NCBI GenBank assembly: GCA_016165875.1
Contig: JABBOT010000001.1
Coordinates: forward strand, 45,435,250-45,499,249
Direction of reading: 5' to 3'
Source of the DNA: Acanthopleura granulata
Taxonomy: Eukaryota > Mollusca > Polyplacophora > Chitonida > Chitonidae
Length of the DNA stretch: 64,000 nucleotides
The position numbers were made by a program, and so were the translations under genes. Below are positions 56,301 to 63,117 of this stretch, one piece after another (within the stretch, counting starts at the first letter, position 1; every line of letters starts with the position of its first letter). The notes under the pieces were generated by a model. That model worked only from the letters and a program-made list of their open reading frames with translations, made no database searches and was not told the origin of the DNA.

Positions 56301-59300
56301 ACTTGGGCCCTGGTTGTCGCCATGGTTGGAATCATTTACGCCGCCGTACATCTAATGTGACCGGATTAGTGCAAGGCCGAGGGCGACGGTAAGTATTACT
56401 AGCGCCACCTTTTCTTCATCGTGCTCTTTCGGTGTCCTCAGTGAAACTGTAGTCGACGCTGCCGGCACGGGTCTCGGCACTACTGGACACAGGTATTGCA
56501 GCTGGGTGCGGCTTAACGATGCTTGTCTTCCCAGTCGAAGGCATGTGAACCACCGAAGGCAAGTGAAGAGCCGAAGGCAAATTTACGTCTCTGTTGACCC
56601 CTAGTTTCTGGTCTACTGTGGCTATGACGATGTTGTTATAGCCACATTTTTTCCGCATCACAGGTCCATATTATTTGGCACCATGTAGAGACCCATGCCA
56701 AACGCATAATCCACCTTGGAGCAGGCATACCTCAGGATGTTCTGGTACCGCTCTATGGCCGAGGCAAGGTCAACAGGTCTTCGACATTAGCTACGGACTG
56801 CGTCAAATGCAGTGCCTTCTAGGATACTGCTGCGGGTCTGTGCCTGTGCCCAAACAATCCTTGGAGCACAGGCACAGACCCGGGTAAACCCTTCAGATTT
56901 GTCGAGGATGAAGGTGGCCCATGTTTTATTGGCTTTGCTGCCTTGCAAGACGAAATCGATGTGAAACTTGTCCGGTGTTCACTGGAATGACATGCAGCTG
57001 GGATCATAGGCGTAATGCGATTTCATGTATCCTGTCCATGTGACATAATAATAAGCCGCACCTAGCCCATAGTTTCCACTTCTTTTTTGCCTCCAGTCTG
57101 TGTCTGGGGAGACCCGAAACTCAGGCAAATTCGCTTGTATGCCCTCCAGTCGTCTGGGTTGTCAGTCGGACTCCATACATTGTCTTGTGGGAGTAGTGCC
57201 TTCTTCTCTTCCAGAATGTGGCCCACTTGATATTACACGTTGAAGTGGAATACAGAGTTGCTCAGTTGTGTGTCAGCTATGAAGTGATTTTCCTTCGACG
57301 CCCCACACCCAGTTGCGGCGCACCATACGGCGAAATTGAGTTGGTTCTTCCACCACACCATCGGTTGCATGTGCCATTTCTCAACCAATGTGTCACTCTT
57401 TATTTTTGGTAAGGTGTAGCGTTCAAGCACCTTTTGGAAAGTCACATCGAAAGCAACCTGCGAGCAGTTCAGGATGGGATCTATCACCACGATTTCCCTC
57501 CATTCCTTGATCTCTTTACACGAATATACTCCACCAACATGGCAATTGGTTACTTTCCGACGTAGTAAACGCCTTATCAAACATATTCCTGTATATGTTT
57601 GTTACACTTAGTGATGTTCAACATGGACGCAGTGTCCTCCTCGCAGCATCTCTGGACAATCACGAAGGCCAGTACGAGATCGCCCTACTACATATGACCT
57701 TGTACACACTGGAGAATACTGGCGCCAACGTACGTTTCAGGTTAAACGATAAGTCAATAGTCGTGCCAAGCGGCTATTACACCATCTGTACCCTTAACAA
57801 AGAAGTGTGCCGACCTTTGGGTGCTAAACTGTAACTGAGTGAAGCTACTGATCATGTGCGGCTGGAACTCAAAAAGAATGATGTTATCAGCCTGTTAGAT
57901 TTAGCTGATATCCTTGGATCCTCAAACGCAGAAGAACCCATCGATGGAATAAGTGACGGGAACAAACTACCCAAACTGATGCCTCACAAAGAAATATTTG
58001 TCCACCTAGATGAGGTCAGCGCGTCCGAAAACATTGCCGCAGTGTCTACCAGTACTGCAAGTGGCTGTACTCTTCTGAGGGTAGTTGTGGTATACACAAT
58101 AGCATAATCTCTGGAAGGACGATGGCATTTGCCAATGCACGGTGCAAAAAACTGTTGGCTGGCCTTGTGCCGGGGCTTATTATAAACTATTAAACATTAT
58201 GGCCAATTTATAGATATAACATACTTAAGCGTAACTTTACACATTCGCTGACGTGATAGCCCCAGTGGGCCCTAGTTGCACTGACCTAGCCTTATCGGAT
58301 CTGGCAGATGTCGATGGTTTTGAGCGGCAGGGGGTTGATGGATGGATTTACGCCTTCCACCTTGGGAGGGGGGGTATTTATGCACAAAAAAAAGGTGCCG
58401 TTGGGAAAATCCGCAGAACCACCGACGTTGAAAGAATTTGCTGATGTCGATGGTTTTGAGCGGCAAGGGGTGGATGGACAGATTTACGCCTTCCAATTCC
58501 AGCAAGGTGTTTATTCACAGAAAAAGGTGGAGTTTGCGGGAACCGGAGAGCCACCGAAGTTGAATGAGCTCGCCGATGTGGATGTTGAAGCTCCGAATGC
58601 GCACCAAAAACTCTATCTCCACTGGGGAGATGGAGTCTCGTTCAATTGGATGATCCCAAATGGGACATTGATCTGGCTGTGACCCAGCTCACAATACAAA
58701 CAGCAACGGGCGGTGTTGTTCATAGGATTTTTAATGGTGGTACGGCTTACCTCTCGTACATGGCCATGAGAGATCCAGTTCATGTGACGAAATCTCTGGA
58801 AGGAGGCCATACCATCAGAGGAGGTCCAGATGCAGCATCTTACTTCAATATCAACACACAGGCCATCCCACTGACAGGCTACCCCCGCATTCTATAATCA
58901 TACATGGATACTGTATTGGGTCCTAATGCAGTTTCCAAGCCTTTCCACATCCTTCCTGGCTTGAGGATCAAGTGGCCGGAAGAGCATGTCGGTAAAAGCA
59001 TAACTATCATTGTAAAAATGCTTGCAAGATCTAATCAGCTCGAGACAACGCCAGACAATGTCCAGACTGCTACGGCACAAACGAAGGAGGTGAACCGAAT
59101 AAATCTAGAGCATTGCATCCAGTTGAAACAGTTAAGAATAACGGTTAAACTCATGTCAGATCTAGATTTGACCATTACTGCAGCGTCTAAATGAAGACCG
59201 TTAAACTGTATCCAGCGCTAGATCCATCTGCTCCCCCAACTGACGATCCGTACGACTACAGATAGAGCACTCTGAAAAAAGAGTTGGAATGTGAGAGAGA

Positions 59301-62300
59301 CGCCAGGGTCACTCTATACAATAAATACTACAGGGCAGTCAATGCAGTTGATGGTATTGACACCGCACTACTCATGGCTAGTATGGGTCTGGGTGTCGCG
59401 GGTGTCAGAGTGTTGTCCACGATCACTGCAACACCTATAGTTCTAGGCATGGAAGATGTGGCCTTCTCAGTGGGGTGGGTAAGTTTGTAAGCCGGCGTCT
59501 GTCCGTCAAAGGTAAGAAACACAATGAAATTCGCTTACTGGCTGAGAGTAAGCTTAATACCATCATTAACCACGTCTCTACAGCTCTGACTGACGCTAAG
59601 ATTTCGGATACCGAGTTTCTGTTAATACTCACTGTCGAAAAATACCGAGATGTGAATCAACAGATTCGAGTTGGTACAGCACATAACTCGATTTCATCAG
59701 AAGAACCGAGGTTAGTTAGTGGTTAGTGGAGCAGGGGTGGGACAAAGCTTGTGCATTTATCATGAAAAAACTTGCCGCCAATTGAACTTCTCGACTGAGA
59801 GGCGGGATACCGCATATACTTGTAGTATTACTCGCAAGTGGACTATAAGATGTGCCCATCACCCTTATTCAATATACTCACTGTGACCGCAAGTGGGGTC
59901 AAGTGGGGATTAGCTGTATATATTGTAAACTTTGCAAAGCCGTACAAGATCAGACAGATGAAATCACCAGACTCAATGATAAAATAAATGACCTAACTGA
60001 GTCTGGTAACCCAGGCCTAGACTAAGATGTCATCCACTGAAGTGAACAAAATCCAAACCCTACAAGACTTCGGCGAGGGAGTTCTATACGGTTTGAATTT
60101 TGTGTGCTTTGCCGCACCTCACAAAACTTGTCCTGCTACACAAAACTTGACACACCACACAAACCTTGTCATGCCTAACAAACCTTGTCCCGCTCTCGCC
60201 GGCGGGGCAGTTATCACTGTGCAATTCAAGGATTTTACAGGATATAGAGCCCAGTGTAACTTAAGTGTGTCAAGTGGTCTCGTCAGCTATGCAAATAGTC
60301 TATGTCTACTGACCCGCCACACGAGCCATTTACAATACACTATCATATAGTGAGCCCGCAAGTATGTTAGCTCTGAGTTATATCCACTGCATATGTTCAC
60401 GTACATAATAAATGGCCATTGTGAGTGCTTCTAACTGCAAGCCCCAGGGCCGACAAGAGTGGTGAGCTGTGCCCGGGGCTACTATTGTTCGCCAATTATC
60501 TCTGAATGTCGACGCCCGTTTGCATACATAAACAATCGACAATTATCTATGTAGGTGAACACCATATGGCTTTTATGCGGTAAGAACTTGGGCTGGGGGC
60601 CCTCCAGTGGGATGGGCAGGGCCCTAGTGGGAAGTGCACCAGAACCCCCAGTCTTAATACTACTCCAGATTGATTAGGTCTATTCGGGTTCTTTCTCAGC
60701 TACATGTTATGAAGGGACAGAACAGTTACAGTACTTTCAGATCCCAACCTTAAATCCTACACCCATCGTGGCCCGAGGTTACGTGGAGGGTCGGCCCATG
60801 ATAAGCTGACCCTTGGCCAACCATACGCCGATCATGTTCCCCTCCCTCCTCAGGTGGTGATGTGATCATCCGCGGATGATGGCTGGATGGTTGGCGTATC
60901 TTGATCAGGGATTTCTGTCATTATAACATACCTTTTTTCCGCAAACCGATCATTCAGACCTGCTGACTCCAGTCATGTTACCACAAATTGAACTTGGTTG
61001 GTGACTATTTGTCATTGTCAGGCCATGATAAGCCTCAATGGGAGATACATGGCTATGGTATCTAGCACTCAGCTTCTGTTTTCAGTTGATGTGTTTTCTT
61101 GACATTACTATTTACTCCAGTCGAGAGAATGGAAAGTTCAAGCATGATGTTTGCCATTTTCTACCTGTGCCTCTGAGAGGTGAGGATTGAAAGGTTACAG
61201 TGTCCTATTTTTGACAGGTCAAGCTTAATTTTCCACTGATTGCATAGAGCAGATGTGATGAACATAACAGTGTGACCTTATGGACCCCCTTCAAGCAAAA
61301 CAGCCCCAATATTAAACAGGATAACAGGATATTAAAATAAATATTTAACTGGAAAGCTGGAATGTTCAAATGATGCTGGCCGGGTTATGTTGTAAAATCA
61401 TAGGACGATCACTGTGCCATTATCTGACCATTGTCCAAGTATAATGGAATGATAAACTGACAGTGACAGCAGATTTGCATGGTCAGCATATGGTCGGTGT
61501 ATGGTCTGTGGATCATATGCCAACCGTCCAGTCACAATGGGTGAAGGGTGTAAGGTTAGGAGCTGGCTGTACTGTTGCCTTACTGCTATATGCTGCCCAG
61601 AGGCCTCTCGCTTTTTTCTGAGTCTTCTCTAAAGTCTTCTCTATTTCCTCCTGAAGGCTGCTCACTTCAGAGGTCAAATCATTCAGCTTGTTCTGGTCCT
61701 CCATCTGTAAAAGCAATAACACCCTTCTAAACTTTTACTTACTTTACAGTTTTCTTAGGTTGTGACTATTATGTCATCATGGTCAGACTCAAGAATATTG
61801 CAGTTGTTCACAGTAAGGGTTAGATAATTTACGAGGAAATGAAACAAGTCAGGAAAAAAACCAACACCCTTTGCCAGTCATGCTGATAGAGAGCTGCCTA
61901 TATACATATCAGTGTATATATAGTGCGGAACACCTTCATTTCTCACTATTACAAGGGAGTCAGTCGAGTTTTATGGGAGGAAGAAACCCCATGTCCAGGA
62001 TAACTTATGAACACTTGGCATGAATTTCCCCATATATATGTGCACACCATATTTGTGCAAAATAACCTTGTCTTCAAGTATGTGAGATTGCTATACTAGC
62101 CCCATGGGAGCCCTCTTGTCATCAATGCCTCACACACACTGTGAGCACACAAAACTCCTGGTTCAAGGCTACATTTGAATTCACCTTGTGTGTCTTAGTG
62201 ACTGAATGGCAGACACCGCTCAGCAAAAACCCCCCCCCCCCCCCCATCTCCAATAAGTGCTCATCAAAACTTGACTTTATCCAGCTGATCAATCCTCTGG

Positions 62301-63117
62301 CACTCATCAATGGTGAGCTTACCTGGGCTGGTTTAGTGAATGCAGGAGGGTCAACGTCTTCCTCCACATCTATCCTCTGGCACCCATCAATGGTGAGCTT
62401 ACCTAGGCTAGTTCAGCCTTGAGCTTGTCAGCGCTGAATGTTGGAGGGTCAGCCTCTTCCTCCACATCTATCCTCTGGCACCCATCACTGGTGAGCTTAC
62501 CTAGGCTAGTTTAGCCTTGAGCTTGTCAGCGCTGAATGTTGGAGGGTCAGCCTCTTCCTCCACATCTATCCTCTGGCACCCATCACTGGTGAGCTTACCT
62601 AGGCTAGTTTAGCCTTGAGCTTGTCAGCGATGAATGTTGGAGGGTCAGCCTCTTCCTCCACATCTATCCTCTGGCACCCATCAATGGTGAGCTTACCTAG
62701 GCTAGTTTACCCTTGAGCTTGTTAGCGATGAATGTTGGAGGGTCAGCCTCTTCCTCTACATCTATCCTCTGGGACCCATCAATGATGAGCTTACCTGGGC
62801 TAGTTTACCCTTGAGCTTGCCAGCGGTCAATGTGGGAGGGTCAGCCTCTTCCCCCAGAACTATCCTCTTGCACTCATCAACAGTGAGCTTACCTGGGCTA
62901 GTTCAGACTTGAGCTTGCTAGCAATGAATGCGGCAGTGTCAGCCCCTTACTCCAGATTTCTCCTCTGGCAATCATCAATGGTGAGCTTACCTGGGCCAAT
63001 TTAGCCTTGAGCTTGCCAGCGGTGAATGCAGGAGGGTCAGCCTCTTCCTCCAGATCTATCCTCTGGAATTCATCAATCGTCAGCTCACTGGAGGCCGTGT
63101 TACTGAATTCTGTCAAC
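41310..63117 (-). CDS. BRF1: BRF1, TFIIIB subunit (3' eleven coding exons; 5' part outside window)
   Basis: Brf1 joins TBP and Bdp1 in TFIIIB and recruits RNA polymerase III to tRNA and 5S genes in the nucleus. Exons, in order: 63117-62991, 61704-61584, 49436-49038, 47933-47878, 46176-46095, 45679-45621, 44876-44638, 44351-44312, 42599-42515, 41992-41876, 41359-41310. Every junction is GT-AG, all phases fit, and the sum is 457 codons plus the stop. Exon 1 here carries [17 protein letters not shown] and DLEEEADPP, the conserved stretch after the second cyclin fold. Exon 2 is a coiled coil. Exon 3 is a variable linker. Exons 4-7 form homology block II, the TBP/Bdp1 contact region ([44 protein letters not shown]). 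The end is strongly acidic (E-runs, then [12 protein letters not shown]). The zinc ribbon and cyclin folds lie beyond 64000. Confidence 0.95.
42650..42960 (-). repeat. SINE-like repeat of a second family, in BRF1 intron
   Basis: Starts with TTTATTTATTCATTTGATTA and continues with TTTTATAGGTGGAGGATACT, TTGATGAACATTGCCCCATG and GTGACCTCCAG. It shares the tail and the GTGGAGGA core with the main SINE, but its body differs. Diverged relatives are at about 41500-41640, 47205-47335 and 61940-62030. Confidence 0.5.
43780..43882 (-). repeat. tRNA-derived SINE, 3' part, in BRF1 intron
   Basis: Tail TATTTGATTGATATTTTACG, then GCCGTACTCAAGAATATTTC and TGGTGGGAGGAAACCAGCA. The 5' two thirds are missing. 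Confidence 0.8.
45023..45195 (-). repeat. tRNA-derived SINE in BRF1 intron
   Basis: (TTTA)n tail followed by TTGATTGGTGTTTTATGCC, a core with a small internal insertion, GTAGTGGGAGGAAGCCAGG and ACCATCCGAATACTGCTGG. Ends in an altered middle region. Confidence 0.8.
46300..47085. repeat. Minisatellite, ~33-36-bp unit, interrupted by a SINE
   Basis: About 18-20 degenerate copies of a unit close to AATCTGAGGCACAGCTCAGG followed by TGGCAGTAGGCC. Units occur on both sides of a SINE at 46458-46660. Other-frame readings produce repetitive peptides that are artefacts. It lies in a BRF1 intron. Confidence 0.8.
46458..46675 (-). repeat. tRNA-derived SINE inside the minisatellite
   Basis: From CCCAGCATTATGGTAGAAGG through ATGACCATTCGCAGATTTCT and CATCATGAGCTGG to CACTAGCGCGCTAACACC, the tRNA-like head with A-box-like sequence on the minus strand. 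The 3' tail is missing. Confidence 0.75.
49690..49800. repeat. Short tandem repeat, ~38-bp unit, three copies
   Basis: ACAAAACAGA-AGTTTACAAAA followed by CATCACTGACTG repeats three times with few changes. It lies in the large BRF1 intron, left of the Polinton-like element. Confidence 0.7.
50122..50127. repeat. Left target-site duplication CTCCAG
   Basis: Identical to 60663-60668, directly outside the inverted repeats. Six bases is the duplication size known for Polinton/Maverick elements. Confidence 0.65.
50128..50270. repeat. Left terminal inverted repeat
   Basis: Matches the reverse complement of 60488-60662 along its length. Shared blocks include AGTATTAAGA-TGGGGGTTCT, CAAGTTCTTAC, AGCCATATGGTGTTCA, CTACATAGATAATTG and ATTGTTTATGTA. 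Its outer end reads GTAGCAGTATTAAG against TAGTATTAAG on the right, i.e. one extra triplet, like the short terminal tandem repeats of Polintons. Confidence 0.85.
50338..50985 (+). pseudogene. Remnant of an element gene, interrupted by a SINE
   Basis: A frame from an ATG at 50338 ([19 protein letters not shown]) reaches a stop near 50415, then continues in frame to the SINE at 50461. Beyond the SINE the same frame resumes at the duplicated target and stays protein-like to about 50870. The minus strand of 50985-50680 is also open, so the strand of the right half is uncertain. I do not recognise the product. Confidence 0.35.
50461..50706 (-). repeat. Near-complete SINE nested in the Polinton-like element
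   Basis: Includes the tail (TATTTGATTGGTGTTTTACG), core, middle and tRNA-like head (CATTAGCGCGCTAACCG on the plus strand). Flanked by 15-base duplications differing at one base: CTCTTGGAGATTATC at 50446-50460 and CTCTTGGAGATGATC at 50707-50721. Confidence 0.9.
51288..51731 (+). pseudogene. Fragment of a protein-primed-type DNA polymerase B gene (N-terminal part)
   Basis: A window at 51370-51480 reads [20 protein letters not shown] followed by MFQLALKV. I associate this signature with the N-terminal region of polymerase B proteins encoded by Polinton-type elements of invertebrates. After about residue 65 the frame leaves the family, and the polymerase and exonuclease motifs are absent, so most of the gene has been deleted. 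Assignment is from recalled resemblance. Confidence 0.45.
51470..51950 (-). pseudogene. Small element protein, frameshifted
   Basis: Starts at an ATG at 51950 with [20 protein letters not shown] and a hydrophobic stretch ([19 protein letters not shown]). Frame changes and stops follow; a later stretch near 51580-51500 reads as a K/R/Q/W-rich helix ([18 protein letters not shown]). It converges on the polymerase fragment. It resembles a small membrane-associated protein family of such elements; function unknown. Confidence 0.4.
52179..53085 (-). pseudogene. Eroded element frames, unrecognised
   Basis: Two open parts remain. 53129-52704 contains a hydrophobic helix ([18 protein letters not shown]) and an acidic stretch ([16 protein letters not shown]). 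52424-52179 is basic. They could be one or two small virion or membrane proteins. I do not recognise them. Confidence 0.35.
53090..53690 (-). pseudogene. FtsK/A32-like packaging ATPase, broken
   Basis: In capsid-forming DNA elements and viruses this ATPase pumps the genome into the capsid. The clearest open part is 53511-53284. It carries a Walker-B-like segment (TLYIIED, about 53418-53398), preceded by [18 protein letters not shown] and followed by [15 protein letters not shown] and ESVWVL, the order typical of this ATPase group. Upstream, a Walker-A-like pattern GxxxxGKT is readable at 53640-53617 but has an in-frame stop inside it. Another stop lies near 53512, and a frameshift follows the open part. 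Not functional. Confidence 0.55.
53690..54930 (-). pseudogene. Capsid-like protein gene, broken (probable major structural protein)
   Basis: The longest open part is 54452-54072, with [13 protein letters not shown] and [13 protein letters not shown]. Other parts are at 54890-54480 and 53870-53640 in other frames. At least two in-frame stops and three frame changes separate them. The pattern and the position next to the packaging ATPase fit a jelly-roll capsid protein of Polinton-type elements, inferred from recalled resemblance. A 155-base piece of this gene is present a second time, inverted, at 55336-55488. It starts close to the plus-strand gene at 54998, so the two are divergent. Confidence 0.5.
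54998..56360 (+). pseudogene. Coil-plus-membrane element protein, broken by stops and an insertion
   Basis: An ATG at 54998 starts an acidic N-terminus ([17 protein letters not shown]). Several stops follow, then an insertion of about 230 bases (duplicated 70 bases plus an inverted capsid piece). The open part 55685-56035 is a helical, charged region. After a stop comes [19 protein letters not shown], a membrane helix, a stop, a second hydrophobic region ([17 protein letters not shown]) and a third ([15 protein letters not shown]). This coil-then-membrane layout recurs in a hypothetical protein of Polinton-like elements known to me. Function unknown; membrane or virion attachment is a guess. 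Confidence 0.45.
55261..55558. repeat. 70-bp direct repeats enclosing an inverted capsid-gene piece
   Basis: 55261-55330 and 55489-55558 are identical. Between them, 55336-55488 is the reverse complement of about 54639-54792, with roughly two substitutions and one indel. Confidence 0.9.
56400..57580 (-). pseudogene. Element protein(s), frameshifted, unrecognised function
   Basis: Open parts are 57580-57233 (starting [19 protein letters not shown] and containing [11 protein letters not shown]), a middle part broken into several frames at 57230-56680, and 56661-56416 (beginning with a [13 protein letters not shown] stretch). They appear to be one ancestral protein of about 350-400 residues rather than three genes, because the reading passes from one frame to the next without non-coding gaps. 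It may be a virion protein. Confidence 0.4.
56833..56882. repeat. Perfect hairpin, 17-bp stem
   Basis: 56833-56849 (CGGGTCTGTGCCTGTGC) is exactly complementary to 56866-56882, with a 16-base loop. It lies inside an eroded coding frame. Confidence 0.85.
57595..58107 (+). pseudogene. Small element protein, one internal stop
   Basis: Starts [20 protein letters not shown] and is open to 57834, then continues in the same frame after a TAA to 58107. It has a beta-rich composition and a [20 protein letters not shown] segment. Possibly a minor structural protein; inference only. It is divergent from the minus-strand gene that starts at 57580, with only 14 bases between the two start codons. Confidence 0.4.
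58253..58897 (+). pseudogene. Fibre-like element protein with ~44-residue tandem repeats
   Basis: Two long repeats and the start of a third begin at about 58304, 58440 and 58572. Each opens with ADVD; the two long ones continue GFERQGVDG and YAF and end in EPP-L. The first unit contains an A-run that shifts the frame. The C-terminal part, 58646-58897, is a beta-rich segment. Short ADVD-G--Y-F repeats before a globular end resemble fibre or tail proteins of phages and viruses; this is an inference from architecture. Confidence 0.4.
58904..59194 (+). CDS. Small element protein, intact frame, unknown function
   Basis: 96 codons from ATG 58904 to TGA 59194. No recognised domain; it is soluble-looking and mildly basic. 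The stop overlaps the next start (ATGA at 59191-59194), showing the tight gene packing of the element. It is the only element gene that looks undamaged, which may be chance given its length. Confidence 0.4.
   Translation: MDTVLGPNAVSKPFHILPGLRIKWPEEHVGKSITIIVKMLARSNQLETTPDNVQTATAQTKEVNRINLEHCIQLKQLRITVKLMSDLDLTITAASK
59191..59725 (+). pseudogene. Small membrane protein of the element, frameshifted
   Basis: Begins [16 protein letters not shown], passes a stop near 59262, then reads a helical segment and a glycine-rich hydrophobic stretch ([14 protein letters not shown]). A frame change near 59475 leads to [20 protein letters not shown] and a helical tail. The order proline-rich start, coil, membrane stretch, basic tail is a family pattern I associate with Polinton-like elements. 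Role unknown. Confidence 0.45.
59880..60350 (+). pseudogene. Terminal small frames of the element
   Basis: Near 59882-60023 a frame reads [18 protein letters not shown], a possible zinc-binding set of four cysteines, then a short coil ([17 protein letters not shown]) and a stop. Next, 60027-60350 is an open frame with a short tandem of ACAAAACTTG/ACAAACCTTG units near 60122-60190. Products unknown. Confidence 0.3.
60488..60662. repeat. Right terminal inverted repeat
   Basis: Inverted partner of 50128-50270. It contains 34 bases more (GC-rich, around 60591-60632), either an insertion here or a deletion on the left. Confidence 0.85.
60663..60668. repeat. Right target-site duplication CTCCAG
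   Basis: Identical to 50122-50127. Confidence 0.65.
60670..61583. other. BRF1 intron sequence right of the element
   Basis: No gene or repeat boundary recognised. Composition returns to that of the other BRF1 introns. Confidence 0.5.
62270..63090 (-). repeat. 98-bp tandem array derived from a BRF1 exon end and its splice donor
   Basis: The landmark TATCCTCTGG recurs at 62371, 62469, 62567, 62665, 62763 and 62861 (last base changed), 62959 (altered) and 63057: a constant 98-base step. An 18-base-deleted unit precedes at 62291. On the minus strand each unit holds the end of the BRF1 exon (GAGGAAGAGGCTGACCCTCC), a version of CTCAAGGCTAAA-TAGCC and a donor AGGTAAGCTCAC, then about 25 intron bases. 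The exon 63117-62991 forms the upstream end of the array. Confidence 0.9.

Larger units (their letters stand above)
50128..60662. mobile_element. Decayed Polinton/Maverick-like (adintovirus-like) element, 10.5 kb
   Basis: Bounded by terminal inverted repeats (50128-50270 and 60488-60662) and a 6-bp duplication, and inserted in the 12-kb BRF1 intron 61583-49437. The interior is more GC-rich than the flanks and packed with eroded coding frames on both strands. Minus: capsid-like protein (about 54930-53690), packaging-type ATPase (53690-53090), and smaller frames at 51950-51470, 53129-52180 and 57580-56400. Plus: polymerase B start (51370-51480), a coil-plus-membrane protein (54998-56360), and four small proteins at 57595-59725. 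No integrase or protease was recognised and most of the polymerase is absent, so the copy is internally deleted as well as mutated; full elements are usually 15-20 kb. A SINE is nested at 50461-50706. Element class comes from TIRs, duplication length and gene content; family names of single genes are inferred. Confidence 0.75.

Noticed and set aside
58646..59194. Intact gene set in the right part of the Polinton-like element
   Set aside because: Neighbouring frames have stops and frameshifts; one short intact frame is not evidence of a functional element.
50122..60668. Bacterial or phage contamination as source of the 10-kb region
   Set aside because: It has an insertion footprint in a BRF1 intron and contains a nested host SINE, so it is part of the animal genome.
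62220..62250. Poly-C run (also C/G runs at 33525-33595 and 8303)
   Set aside because: Simple homopolymer runs, prone to sequencing error; no structure beyond that.
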